NCBI GenBank assembly: GCA_007922225.1 | Contig: ML679974.1 | Location: forward strand, 2,903,105 to 2,967,104 | DNA length: 64,000 nt | Direction: 5' to 3' | DNA from: Emydura subglobosa | Taxonomy: Eukaryota; Chordata; Testudines; Chelidae | Part shown: positions 10,269 to 22,200 of the stretch, piece by piece | Numbering within the stretch: position 1 is the first letter of the stretch | How the letters are laid out: every line of letters starts with the position of its first letter | Program-made: the position numbers and the translations under genes | The notes under the pieces: model-generated | Told to the model about the DNA's origin: nothing | Databases searched by the model: none | What the model saw: the letters and a program-made list of their open reading frames with translations, nothing else

Positions 10269-11731
10269 GTAAGTAGCATTTCTATAACATTTTTATTTTT
10301 GTGCTATGCATTTTTACATTTGTACTTTATAAAACAAAGGATGACACTAAAGTTTACAAGACTAAGTATAAAATCTGTACAAGACTGAAGACCTAAACAC
10401 TATTGTATATATCAACTGAACTATATTAGGAAGAGTAAATTTTTTCTAACTATTGAGTTGTCACTCACCAAAAAAATTATTCCTTAGAGATGTAAGAGGT
10501 TTTATAGATTAGGTAATGTATTTATTATTAATTGCTTGTTTTTAATGTACATAATATGTCTCCTTTATTTTATAAGGTGCTACAGGTCAAGTAAAAGTAT
10601 CTGATGGAATTCTTTGGATCAGTTTGGGAATAGGAGTGATTTTAACATTCACAGTGTTCATATTAATGGTCTTGTTTAAAAGGAGGCACCCAAAACAATC
10701 AAAGGAAGAATTGAAAAACACAGGTACAAAAATATGATTAATTGTCAAAAAATACAATTAATTGTCAAATATTTTCAGCTATGTTCTTTTGAATTTATAA
10801 TTGATTATAGCTTACATAACCCAATTCTGATAGCTTTATTCATGTTGGAGAGTACATTATTCCATAAATAGATGCACTGAAGTCAATGGGGCTAACTGTA
10901 GAATAAAGTACTTCCCAACATAGGTAAGGATATCAGATTATAGCTAATAATAGTTAGGAGCCCTCTAGTCTTGGTTAAAGAATCATATTTGTTTTTTAAT
11001 TTCAATATTTATTTTCAACTAGCATATCTTATTTTGTGCTGGAAAATCATCTCTAAACTCCTAACAGAATTTCTTTATCAAAGGCCCAGTCCTTCTGCCA
11101 CAGAAGTCAAAAGGAATTTTACCAGGGTAGAGAATAAAAATGGAAGATTAGCCTCGCAGTTTGTAAAGTGTTAATTGATTTGATTCAACACAGTAGCCTC
11201 TCAGAGCCATATATAAGGTATATTTTTCCTGCAGTAGCAAAGAAATAAATTAATTGTTGACCTTTTCATATTCATAGATATTGACAGCAAAGATGGATGT
11301 TAATTTTATATATGAGATAGTAAATATATAATAGATTCCATAGGTGCTCATCCTAAGTTTGGGAGTGGGGGACACGACAGTAGATCCAATGACTTGACTT
11401 TACTGACTGGGATAGCAAGACATGAACTAAAATATCTTTCCATATCTTCACAGAGTCTGCAGTGGAGCTAAATGTTATACTCAAGGCTGATAGTGAGACC
11501 AATATGAATACAGATATAATTGGAGATTCTCTCCAAAGTGAAGCATCACTGATGTATTCAGTGGAGGAATGCACTTGTGTGGACTGTGGCTTGGTGACAC
11601 TCCAAACTGGCTTTGATACTTCATTTCCATTACCAGCCACAGAGGAAGGAGCTACTGTTCTGGTCACCACAAAGACTTCTGACTATTGCAGCTATATTCC
11701 AGGTGCTGTGATGACTCTGATAGAGAGATGA
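10151..11731 (+). CDS. TNFRSF17: TNF receptor superfamily member 17 (BCMA), complete, 3 coding exons
   Basis: Receptor of plasma cells and late B cells for the cytokines BAFF and APRIL; it signals survival through TRAF adaptors. The spliced CDS (10151-10268, 10577-10723, 11454-11731) gives 180 residues against 184 in human. As in the family there is no signal peptide (type III membrane protein). Exon 1 encodes the single cysteine-rich domain with all six cysteines (C5, C18, C21, C25, C33, C37) and the ligand-contacting D-S-L turn at residues 12-14. Exon 2 encodes the transmembrane helix (about residues 51-73) after the conserved ILW. Exon 3 encodes the tail, with [11 protein letters not shown] and [18 protein letters not shown] almost as in mammals. 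All introns are phase 1 and GT-AG. The gene sits immediately upstream of SNX29 on the same strand, the mammalian order. Confidence 0.96.
10577..10723 (+). CDS. TNFRSF17: TNFRSF17 coding exon 2 (transmembrane segment)
   Basis: Acceptor TTTATAAG precedes 10577 and donor GTACAA follows 10723. It is 147 bp, phase 1 to phase 1. It encodes the linker, a hydrophobic stretch [17 protein letters not shown], and a basic stop-transfer KRRHPKQSK. It ends in ELKNT, which matches the human EFKNT. Confidence 0.94.
11454..11731 (+). CDS. TNFRSF17: TNFRSF17 coding exon 3 (cytoplasmic tail, stop)
   Basis: Acceptor TCTTCACAG precedes 11454; the TGA stop is at 11729-11731. It encodes the cytoplasmic tail with the TRAF-recruiting part: VEECTCVDC, then [10 protein letters not shown] and TTKTSDYC. 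The last dozen residues diverge from human, which is usual for this tail. Confidence 0.95.
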
Positions 11732-12100
11732 AAGCATTTTTTATTACATAACAGTCAATCAATTCACCCAGTATAGCTATCCTTCTCTACTGACAGCAAA
11801 TAAGATTTATGGGTATAATACATGTGGCCTCTTTATAGCTCTTGCATTTAACTTTCATTGGTATTATATTATTTCTAATTTTAGTTTCTGTTGGGATAGG
11901 TGCCACTACATTATTGCTTGGAGCTATTTACTGGAATTTTATAAGCTATAAGAATTCCTGTGTGGGGAAAACTTTTCTGCACTATCATTAAAGACTATGT
12001 TTACTAGTCAAAAGGTTGGATGTGCATAAATGCCATCAGTAAACAAGCTCAAATATATATTTAATGACTGTCACACAATTAAATATTGTACCAAAATGTT
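11732..12100 (+). other. TNFRSF17: Probable TNFRSF17 3' untranslated region
   Basis: AT-rich non-coding sequence follows the stop. Two ATTAAA hexamers, at 11987-11992 and 12078-12083, are the best polyadenylation-signal candidates; no canonical AATAAA is near. The true end cannot be fixed without transcript data. Confidence 0.45.
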
Positions 12101-12690
12101 TTTTGTACTACTGAGGGGTGCCAAAAAAAAAGGAGGGGGTGGGGAGGGTATGTAGCATCACTATTGTACCACTTCAGAGATCCAGGTTCTGAGACTTTGG
12201 GCTCAATGAAAATGGGAATGTTTGCAAAGGAAGTGCTCTAATTCTGGATATATTTATAGAATATGCAATTGTATCCAGTTAAGATAGCAGCTCTGAGTAT
12301 ACTGAAAGTGAATATGGTATTACAGAGCCTCTAATTGCCAATCCAGTTCCTCATAGTAGAGGAAGGCTTTCTTTTATAGATCAAACATTTAAAAAAAAAA
12401 TGTAAAATCTCTCTATTTTAGCCAGGGTTCCATAATGATTTATTTGTATTTAGGAGGGATTTACTAGTTGTGTCAACAGGCTAGTTGCAAAAAATTCAGT
12501 CTAAAGTTAGGCAGGCTTAGGCACCTAAATAAGTGTCCAGGTTTTCATATCTGCTAAGCATCTGCAGTTCCCATTGAAGTCAGTGAAGGCTGTGGGTGCT
12601 CAACAATAATAACCTTTGTACTACTAGAGCACTGTCCCTCCAAGGATCTCTAAATGAACAAAGTATCATGAGCGAATTAAGACACACAAC
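12100..12690. other. Intergenic sequence between TNFRSF17 and the Penelope remnant
   Basis: AT-rich and non-coding, with a short A/G-rich stretch near 12121-12150. The segment around 12510-12600 (containing CCCATTGAAGTCAGTGAAGG) resembles the old fold-back repeats seen elsewhere in the window. No gene is seen. Confidence 0.45.
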
Positions 12691-12795
12691 ACAGGAATAA
12701 TCCACATTTTAAAGATGAGGAAATTGAGGCACTGAAAAGAACGATTAAGAAACTTGCCGAACATCACACTTTGCACCTCTGACACACAGGCCACG
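12690..12795 (+). repeat. MIR/CORE-SINE-like fragment
   Basis: The string ACATTTTAAAGATGAGGAAA, followed by TTGAGGCACTGAAAAG and AAACTTGCC, closely follows the well-known conserved segment of MIR/L2-type amniote repeats. Only this part is recognisable. Confidence 0.6.
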
Positions 12796-12924
12796 TCTGT
12801 AGGCATTTACTTATGGATTTAGATGCCTAACTCTGGCTACACAACTCTGAAAATTTTGATCTGGTCACACATCATGGGAATCTAAATAAGACCATGTGCT
12901 ATAACTATTTTGTTATAGAATAGT

Positions 12925-13908
12925 TCCAGAGGGGTAGCTGTATTAGTCTGTATACAGCAAAAACAACAAGAGTTCTGTGGCACTTTAAAGATTAACAAAT
13001 TTAATATTTGCAGACATAAGCTTCCGAGAGACTTCAGCTCTCATCTTCAGATGCAGTAATACAGAAAATAGGTAATACAGAGGTATCTTATAGATATCTA
13101 GGTGCATTGAGAACAATGGGGGAGGTGGAGTCCGGTACTTAAGACCTAAGGACGACTATTGAGTAGGAGGTGAGAATGGATTGAAGCAAATACTCACCAG
13201 CAACCATACCCCCTACAAAAAATCCTACCCAGGAACCTATCCCTGCAACAAACCCCGTTGTCAGCTTTGCCCACATATCGTCTCTAATGACATCATCACT
13301 GGTCCTAACCACATCAATCACACCATAAGGGGCTCATTCACCTGCATATCCACTAACGTTATATATGCCATCATGGGCCAGCAATGCCCCCTCTGCCATG
13401 TACATTGGCCAAACTGGACGATCACTACGCACAAGGATAAATGGACACAAATCAGACATTAAAAAATAACAACATCCATAAACCAGTCGGAGAACAATTT
13501 AATTCCCCAGGGCATTCTGTCTCTGACCTGAAAGTTGCTGTACTTCTTCAAAAAACTCCAAAAACAGACTTCAAAGACAAACTGCTGAGTTAGAAATGAT
13601 CTGCAAACTTGACACATTCAAACTGGGTTTAAACAGAGACTTGGAGTGGCTATCTCACTACCGAAGGTAAATTACTTTGCTCACCCATTCTCACCTCCTA
13701 CTCATTGGTCGTCATTAGGTCTTAAGTAGTGGACTCCACCTCCCCCATTGTTCTCAATGCACCTGGATATCTATAAGATACCTCTGTGTTACCTATTTTC
13801 TGTATTACTGCATCAGAAGAAGAGAGCTGAAGTCTCTCAAAAGCTTATGTCTGCAAATATTACATTTGTTAGTCTTTAAAGTGCCCCAGAACACCCGTTG
13901 TTTTTATT
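12925..13908 (+). mobile_element. Penelope-like retroelement remnant with inverted terminal repeats
   Basis: Two arms of about 260 bp (roughly 12925-13180 and 13680-13908) are inverted copies of each other, for example AGGTGAGAATGG against CCATTCTCACCTCC and CAATGGGGGAGGTGGAGTCC against its complement. Between them lies a broken frame encoding the C-terminal part of a Penelope-type polyprotein. Inverted pseudo-LTR-like repeats are a known arrangement in Penelope-like elements. The reverse-transcriptase core is absent, so this is a heavily 5'-truncated or internally deleted copy. Confidence 0.8.
13178..13675 (+). pseudogene. GIY-YIG endonuclease fragment of a Penelope-like element
   Basis: One frame gives PGTYPCNKPRCQLCPHI, a Cys/His zinc-binding linker typical of Penelope/Neptune proteins, then GSFTCISTNVIYAI. 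After a frameshift near 13400 another frame gives the YIGQTGRSLRTR block, i.e. the YIG half of GIY-YIG with its catalytic Arg, then INGHKSDI. Later frames show GLNRDLEWLSHY, the family's usual C-terminal signature. Several shifts and a stop make it non-functional. In intact elements this domain nicks target DNA. Confidence 0.82.
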
Positions 13909-14824
13909 TTGTTATAACAGTTGCATTAATCTTCATTCATGCTTGGAACCTGTACAGGTCCTTGGATCTAGCCCTTAATCAAAGACCAATTTTATTTTTC
14001 TTTGTTTTGCTACCCCGTTTTTCCAATTTCTTTTTTAGTCATGCTTGGTGCTGTGTATTTTGACAATTTAGGATTATTTTTAGTTAAATATATTATTATA
14101 ATAATATTTTGAAATCTGTATGTAAAAGTTTAAAATATTTTCTTTTTTACTAGTTCTACCCATTTTTCATTTATATATGGTATTTATCATTTCTCTTAAA
14201 ATTATTATGAAGGTACAGCTCTTTGCCCTCAAACAATTATTTGTACATGCAAAGAATCGTAAAGGGGAAGTTGCTTTATGAAGCACACTAGAAAAGAAAC
14301 ACCTCCAAAGCACCCCAGCACTATGTCTATTGTGGATGTACACATTTGGATTATTATGTTTCTAGTAGAATGGCGTGGAGTTCAAGTGCTGTTTCATAAT
14401 GCTGCTAGATGGGCCTGAACTGTGAGGTTTGGATCCAGGTTTCTACTTTAGTTCTATCCGAAGGGGCCATTCCCAAGATATGAAGTTCAGATAAGGAGCT
14501 GCAGCTCTCCCATGTTCAGAAGAGCAAAGAGATTCACACCTGATATGTTTTGTTTTATGTTCATCCTACAACAAACCCATGATGCAAAGTTTGTATGGAT
14601 ATGTCAGTTTCTCCATAAGTTGGACGTGATGTTCTTGGTGGTGCCATAACCTGGGCATTGCCTTTTGCCTTCTGACAGCACCAGTTCTCCTCTTCTTTAC
14701 TTGCCTCTGATTCTTTAACCCAGATTATCTAGCAAACTGGCCCTAAATCTCCAGATGCAGTGGTTATTACTCTACAGAGGCGTGCGTACGGGGTGTACCG
14801 GGTGTGCCCAGGCACCCCCTAATG
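13909..14824. other. Intergenic sequence, nothing recognised
   Basis: About 900 bp with no credible ORF and no repeat I can name. The segment just before 14825 (GGGTGTGCCCAGGCACCC) may belong to an older repeat interrupted by the following MITE. Confidence 0.45.
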
Positions 14825-15146
14825 CAGGAGTTTCAAACATACGGCCCACAGCCCGGATTCGGTCCACGAACCTTTTGTATCTGGCCTGTGAACGTTTTTG
14901 GATGTGGCACATAGCACCATCTCACTGTGTTTCAAGCTGATGCTTTAGGGTAGAGCTGCCGCTGAAAGAGTGGAGGGAGCCTGATTTCTCGAGCTGCAAA
15001 CTTGCAGCGGATGGGAACATGCCGCGATCTGCTGCTGAAATACCGTTCCTCGTGACACTTCTCGGTGGAGACTAGGACAGGGCAAGCATGCTGCCAGCGG
15101 GAAATTCAAATGTGGCCCGCTGGTGGAATTGAGTTTGACACCCCTG
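14825..15146. mobile_element. hAT-like MITE (322 bp), degenerate
   Basis: It starts CAGGAGTTTCAAAC and ends GAGTTTGACACCCCTG, and shares its terminal scheme with the better preserved copy at 42072-42432. Internal CGGCCCACAGCCCGGATTCG resembles the complement of that copy's right arm. The flanking octamers do not match, so no target duplication supports the limits. Confidence 0.65.
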
Positions 15147-15699
15147 ATAAAGATCATGAAAATTCCCTGGGTGCACACCCTAACGAAATGTGCTCCGCAT
15201 GCCTATGTTACTCTATGGTGCTTCCACATAGTCCCCCCTGCTTAGGATGACCATATTTCCCAAAGGGAAAAGGGGACAGTGCATGGGGCCAGCCTTAGCC
15301 CTCCCCCACGGTAGGGCTGGCCCGAGTGGCTCATCTGAGCCCCTTTCTCCCCTACACCCCTTGAGCCCTGTTTGCCCCCTGCATGACGCTGAAGTAATGT
15401 CACTGCTGGATGGAGGCCTGCTTCCTTTCCTGAATCATTGATCCCTCCCCAGCTAGGTCCTCTGCACCCACTTTTTGACCAAAAAACCCCTGATCACCTT
15501 GGCAAGAGCAAACGGACAAATGCCCATGTTTGCCAAAAAAGTCAGGATGGTTTGGACAGGGCTTGAAGAAGGGACTGTTCCAGCCAAAATGGGACCTGTG
15601 GTCACCGTGCTGCTCTCCATTCTCCCAAATAGCCCCTGCAGGCAGTTTTGGGCCCTCTTGCCCCTGTATCTCCTGAGTCCCCAACTGCCTGTGACTGCC
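15147..15699. other. Upstream flank of SNX29 CpG island
   Basis: GC content rises across this stretch. The segment from 15246 (ATGACCATATTTCCC) resembles the start of a repeat also seen at 31313 (GTTACCATATTTCAGG). The overlapping ORFs on both strands look like products of base composition, not genes. Confidence 0.4.
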
Positions 15700-16260
15700 A
15701 ATGGCTGAATGAGGCCGCCTTCTTCCCCCACTACCCCCGTCCGGGCAGCTGGCGAGGGACATCACAGGATCCGGTCCCAGCCGCAAGAGCGCCCAGGCCA
15801 GGCTGCAGGCAAAATCCCGCCGCGAGCCGCTAGGCGGTTAGGGAAACTGCACGCGGCGGGGAGGGAGGGAGCGCTGGAGCCCGCCCTCGTGCTGTCCGGC
15901 TCTGGTGTTTACCTTCCGGGTTGGTGGGGCCTCGGTTCCGGGGCGGGGTGTTGTCCGCTGTGTGTCCGTGTCCGTGTCCCGGGCCCCGACCGGCTTCCTC
16001 TGAGGAAGTGTGGAACTGCGCCTTAGTGGGAGCAGAGGGGTTAGCCGTAGCAGCCGGGAGAAACCGGGCTTTGACTCCGGGCGTCATGAGCGGTGAGTGC
16101 CTGGGTGAGCCTGTGGGGGCCCCAGCTGTGTTATTGTCCTCCGGCTGAGCCCAGGGCCTTCCCCCCGCTACCCCGTACTCTCTGGGGCGCCGTGGTGCTG
16201 CCCGGCATTGGCTGGCTGCTGGGGGTCAGGGCGCGCCCTCGTGCCAGCCGGTGGTAAGGG
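15700..16260 (+). promoter_or_regulatory. SNX29: CpG island and promoter of SNX29
   Basis: The region is strongly GC- and CpG-rich compared with the AT-rich surroundings and encloses the first coding exon of SNX29. GC-box-like strings (GGGGCGGGG near 15940) occur and no TATA box precedes the exon, fitting a broadly expressed CpG-island promoter. The transcription start is not determined. Confidence 0.75.
16086..16092 (+). CDS. SNX29: SNX29 coding exon 1 (ATG)
   Basis: Only seven coding bases: ATG AGC G, then donor GTGAGT at 16093. Together with exon 2 they give MSGLQNN against human MSGSQNN, which fixes the start. The 5' untranslated region lies in the CpG island upstream. Confidence 0.9.
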
Positions 16261-19200
16261 CCTGCTCAGGCTGTCGGTCCCCGCTGATAGGCTCGACCGG
16301 TAACACTGAGTCCCTGGGCACTGGGCAATAGTGAGGTGGCCTTTCCTGCAACGCAGCCCCCCACCTCTTTCATTTGTATTGTGTGAAGCTCAACCCTCTA
16401 GCAACGTGTGCAGCGCTGAGCTCGAGAGCCCCACTGACTAAACACCTGTAAGCCTGACTTTTTTGGCGTCAAAGTTGCCTAAGATGAGCAAAGTGCGGAA
16501 AATAAACCGAGCATCAATAACGTGTTTCTTACTGATTTAATAAACTGAGGTGCGGTTAGTAACCTGAGCAAAGGAACTTGTTTATTGCTAATGTGATTTT
16601 TTTTTGTATTTTTTTTTTTTAGAGTGACAATGTGAAACCTTTCTCTGCTACTCCTGAAATACACAAATCAGTTTTGGACACATTGTTATTCTATTTTCCC
16701 TTTTACCCTAACCTAGTTGCTATCGAAGGGTATTTAAGGTCAAGTGAAGCAAGGTGGTGTTTACTGAATCTTAAGATTGTAATGAGAGGAAGAATTGTAC
16801 AATTTTGCAGAGGCATCTATCTCATAAATACTGAGTCTAGGGCCCTTCTTGCTGGGATGGGGGAGACTCACTCAACATGGAGGCTAATCTCTGAGGTGGA
16901 GGGAAGGTTGAGTATTGGTCACAAAAGTTGAAGTACCAGGAGTGGTAGTAAGTTAACAATAGTGATCTTCAAATGGGATGCTTCAGTGGGTGATATTTTT
17001 AATCTAATTTAAAAACACAGATTGACAAATTCTTCATTCGAATAGGGAGATAACTTAGTTATAAAAATTGACTTGAAATAAGGCTTGTCAGAGTTGCTCA
17101 TAAAACATAAATAGTACACTGAGGGAAATAATCCGACACTGTCATTTTTTCAGAAGTAGCAAATTGGGAAATAGGTCCTGGGTTCTCTTCTAACTCTACT
17201 GCCAAAATGTTTAACCCCTGTTGATGAAAGGTGCAATTTTAACATTTAAAATATTATTTGAGGCATTATTACAGTGGCTATGAAAGAGAAACTATACAGC
17301 GGATGAAAGTGAAAAGCATTTTAGTGTAGCCTGATCTATAGATTGAATATATTGATTACTTAAGAATCCCCAGTTATCACTTTGAGGGTTGACAGGTTCT
17401 TGTCCCAAGGTCAGGCCCAGTATTATTCAAATTATTATATAGTTGGGAACCCCGTTGTGCTTAGTTACAACACTCACACTATAGGAACGCTTCTATAATT
17501 ACAAATAGTTTATTAAGACGTTTAGTACAGTCACAAACACCCCAACTCAGTCAGGTAGATAGAGATGTTATAGAATGTATATCTGCATGTCCATATACTC
17601 ACATCATCCCTTGTAGAACAACCTAAAACGTTAGCCATCATCTTCCTCATCACCATCACCTTCCCCTTCATCACCAGTGGCCATCATTCTAACACCTCCC
17701 AAGGACTACATCTCTTTCTCCTATCACCCCAAGGCTGGGAAGTAACTTTTATAATATGATATGCTGACACCACTATGTTTGATGCATATTCAGTAGGGGA
17801 TTTCCCCCTTTCCTCATTTGTATTTTCTCACATTACTAATGTTGGACTGTTGTTCTCCAATAGGTTATATCTCAATGATCTCAACTTATTATCATATACA
17901 CCAGTTCGTTATGATGGCCATCTTGTGGTTAGGTATCTGCGGATTTAGCTCATGTACCTATTGTGTACGTCAATTCATTGCCATGACACTCTTGTGGTTG
18001 GATCATGTGCCTGTGGTTAGAAATTTTTCATAAACACTCTATTTTCAGCTCCGCAGTACTTGGGATTTTTCTTTGGGCCATTTATCTGTTCAAAGTTTAT
18101 TTGTTCAAAGTTCATAGGCCTCAAGCTTATGCTAACTTGCAAAAGCTAATGTCTTACAGTATACAGGCCTGTAGGTTCCTTGCATTACTGCTGAATATAA
18201 TGGAAAGCAGTGAATATAATAAAGGCAAGCTAGCTCTATGGGCTATATTAGTAACATTTTCTCTGAGTTCATCTGGCATTTGTATTTAGAAAAGTTTTAT
18301 TTATCAAAATAATTTTGAGTTGAAAGGAGATGAAAAAGGTGATCATAGACCCATAGGGAAAATTATTAGTATTTTGTGAAATGCAGGTAACTTTCAAACA
18401 TTTCGAAACACAAACAAAACCTTTTATCAGATGTTCAGCTTCATTTCAAGTTTTGCCACTGTGTAAATTTATACATCAAAATTATCCTTTAATCTGTTGG
18501 GGCCTGCATCTGCTTTTTAGGTGAGGTTGTAGCCCTGCAGTGTGCTCAAGCTGGATATCGGGGTCTATCCATGTGGGGATCTGGGCTTAAGTTGTTCTTG
18601 GGTGGTAATTCTTTGGAAATGTGAGCAATTTAATTTTCTTTTACAGTTAAAAAGAACAGCTGACATCCATGAAAATCTTTGAAAGCTGTTTTATTAGCAG
18701 CAGTTTTGTCATAGTTTCTTTATATACTGTATTTCTTGTCATTATTTTTATGAATGACCAGATCTTTGTTTTTAAAGCCTTCATCTTTTTTTTTTTTTTT
18801 TTTAAAACCAATAGAGAGACATGTATGGTGCAAGTAGAATTCTTTCTAAATTAAATTGTTTTTCAGTTATCCAAGACTGGATCATGGATAAAGCAACATT
18901 ATTAAGGATGGTAGGCCAAACGTTTGACCTACCTTTATAAACTTGTAAATCTTGCCAAGATTTATGAGAGTTTTCGGTGAATTGAACTAGATAATATATT
19001 ACTGTTATTATTTCCTCTGAAAAAAGTAGGGTTTATGGGAACATAAATTTGAGGTTCACAGAACAAAGCAGCAGGAAAGAGAAGTATGCATCATATTCAT
19101 GCTTGACTTCAGATAGAGAATTAGACAAACTCAAAGGTAATCTATGTCAACTATGTCCCTTTTTGAGGCTGAGGCACTATCACTTATAGTCAGAAACTAG

Positions 19201-22200
19201 CATTATACTTTTAGAGTGCATAATATCACAGAAAAATGATTAAGGACAAAACTGACATGTTCAATGCATGCAAATTTTTCTTATCCATCTTTTAGTTTTA
19301 AGACCAAGATTTAGATTAAGATTTAGTTTTAAGACTAAAAAATGGATAGAAAAATTCACATGGATTGAACAAGTCAGTTAAACTTTTGTCTTTAATAATT
19401 TTTCTGTGATATTATGCACTCTAAAAGTATAAATGTTTAGTGTATGAGAACCGGGAACTGCTTCTGACCACTGTTTTTCAAAAGTGAAATGCAAATATGA
19501 TATAAAAGTTAAAAATTGAATTAGACTGGAAAGTTTATTATTTAATAATCTGTTGCCTTAGTAACACAGACTGAGTATTTTTAAGATGGTACTTTTCTGA
19601 TAATGTCTTTTTAACAGAATGTGGAACAGTACTGATACATGTACAAAATGCTGCCGGATAGCTATTTCCTGTACATCTATAGCTACTTCATTAATAGTCA
19701 TGGTCTAATCTTATACCCAAGAATAATTTTTGTGTGGGGAGGTGACAACCTCAACTAATATAGGCACTAACTCTATTCAGATATGGTGCCATTATAGCAT
19801 TTTAGCCATGTACAGTATAGAATAGTTAAAACTGTCAGGGACTATCAAACGAATATACTGATTCACTAAATTTGCTGAGTGTAATTACCAAACTTTGCAT
19901 ATTGGAGTCTACAGACTGTGGAATTTCTTAAATTATTGTGTGACCCAGTTTTATTAACATAGACTGAGAGAGATTTATTTGGATGAATTGTGGGCTCTTC
20001 AGTGTAAATTATTCACATCAGGGGATGTAAACTAATTGTAGATGTGGAGGTGGTTTGACAAAGAGGGCTTTGGCTAAGCTAGATTCCATTTCATTTTTTT
20101 TTAGGATTGGGCATTTGACCGTCCAAAAATAATTGGCCAAATATTTTAAAGCACTAATTTATTAGAACAGTAACAAAGAAGAGTAAAATGTTATGGTCTC
20201 TAATAGGCTTAGTCTTTAGATACTTATGCCTAATTACAAAAAACAAGTTACTTACTGAGTTGTTTAAACTCAGAAGAATATTAAACATAATGAAATGAAG
20301 CTTTAAAAAATGAAAGAAATAATTAACATTATTACCCTTTTTAGCAATGGGTTAGCATTTAAATGTGAATGTTATTCAAGACTGAACAGTTACAACAAAA
20401 AAGTAAAAGGAAATTAAACAGAAATAAAACACATAGCAACTCAGAGTCTTTGTTAAAGGCATTTATGCTTGATAGACTGCAGGCCCACTCTTCAAGCATC
20501 TTAATGGCTTGTTCATGTTTTCTCTGAGTTGTGGGAGGAGGCATAATCACTGAACACTCCTCTTTCTCCGCTACACTGTTCTGAGTTTCTTTTTGTAAGT
20601 TTGGTCTAGTCAGTTTAGATTTAAGCTCTTTGAGGCAGGTATCATGCTTTTTAACTTGTTTAATATGTTTTGTAAACTTCCATGTACACTGATGGCCAGG
20701 TATACAAATAAAGATATAGATATATACATATATTGTGTGTTCTATAGATTCCAACCAATCAAGATGCTCAGCATTCAGTTAGTTCACCTTTTTCCCAACA
20801 GGTGGCATTAGCATATGTCAAAGGAGTGGTCCATATATTTAAGTAGGCTTGCTAACAGACCATGATGCAGCCTACCTTTCTGATTGCCATCTACATCAGG
20901 GCATTCTTGGTGGAGCATCTGATAGCATTTGACCATGGTCAAATAATAGGTGATCATTTGACTGGTCAGTTGACATTATTTGACTGGTCAATTGACTGGT
21001 TTGGCAAGCCTAATATTTTTTATCATTACAAGTCACTTTGAAATGATACAACAAATTTACTATGCTTCTAATGTAAACCTAGTATTAATACTAATACAGT
21101 CGTTCACTTGCCAGTTGTTCAAGATGATTTTATGTGCTTGGATAGTGCAGTGAAGAAATGTCAACTTCCTGAATCTGACTCAAATTCTGACTTGGTTTAC
21201 AAAGAAAGAGGAACTGAAGAGTCTCATTTTAAGCTCTGTTTGTGCTCCACAGTCTTCACTGTAATTGTCTTTGCAGAAGAGCAGATGAGAACTCAAGTAG
21301 TAGCAGTATGGCATGACAAGAATTAAGTGTATTGACAGGTGTATTGGTGTATTGACAGAGCTAGATAATAAGCTTTCTGTAGCATGGCTAATTTAAGGCA
21401 GCACCATTGAGCACTAAATTCAAAGGCAATTTTTAGAAACTGGTCTTTGCTCGTATCTGATTTTAATCTTACATGCTGCATATGTAGTAGTTAGATGAAT
21501 AAAAGTGATACAATCAGTTTAAAAATCATGCTTCTGTCTGAATTATTTTAATTACAATTGCTACAGTTACTTCTTAACATCACTCTAACTGAGACGGATT
21601 AGATGAAAACTTTTTTTTTCCACTTGTGTAGTCAGTCAGTTTCGTCTCTTGTGTATTTGGATCGTTCTCATACGATATAGAGAGGAAAAACATTTTAAAA
21701 ATAGAAAAGTGTGAATGTAAAACCACCATAAATGGGAGGCGACTCAGAGGCACGTGCAGTACACCTGAAACTAATTTTAGTTCATTTTTTGAAACTGATT
21801 ACTTTTAAATGGAAGGATCCTCTTCAAGTGTTTTAGTTTTTGCTTCTTTAAATTCATATTTTCATAGTCATTTTTAGACTTCCTTTTTTTACACAGTAAT
21901 CGAACTATAACTCCTTTTCTCTCCCTGGTGTTACATATTTAATGTAAACCCCTTCCCCCAGTAATACATATGATGCTGCAAGTTTACTGCTGTTTGAGCT
22001 TGCAAGGGAGCAGTTCAGACACCCAGCTTTAGGAGTGGACATCACAGTAACTTTAGCTGTGTGTAAACTGTGAAATGGAATACAGTAGATCCCTCTTAAT
22101 TGGTACCCCTTTCTGAGTATGTGGATATCAAGTCACTCTTGTTGATACTGGATGCTTAGTGATCAGTGTGACATGGTACGCCCGATTTGCAGATCAATAA

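Noticed and set aside
11881..11990. A possible extra exon after TNFRSF17: TTCTAATTTTAG followed by a hydrophobic open frame (VGIGATTLLLGAIYWN) to a stop
   Set aside because: It lies where the BCMA 3' untranslated region is expected. The BCMA protein is already complete at the TGA at 11729, and the frame is only about 35 codons. The ATTAAA at its end fits a polyadenylation signal better than a stop-codon context.
15400..16087. Several ORFs of 60-128 codons on both strands across the CpG island
   Set aside because: High GC lowers the stop-codon frequency. None shows a recognisable domain, and they lie on both strands of the promoter of SNX29.
20359..20754. A 131-codon minus-strand frame in SNX29 intron 1
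   Set aside because: It ends in a low-complexity hydrophobic stretch and matches no family I recognise. It may belong to a decayed transposon, so it is mentioned only under the uncertain element there.
21108..21326. A 72-codon + strand frame with a fairly coding-like composition
   Set aside because: It has no counterpart in SNX29, no convincing flanking splice sites and no similarity I recognise.
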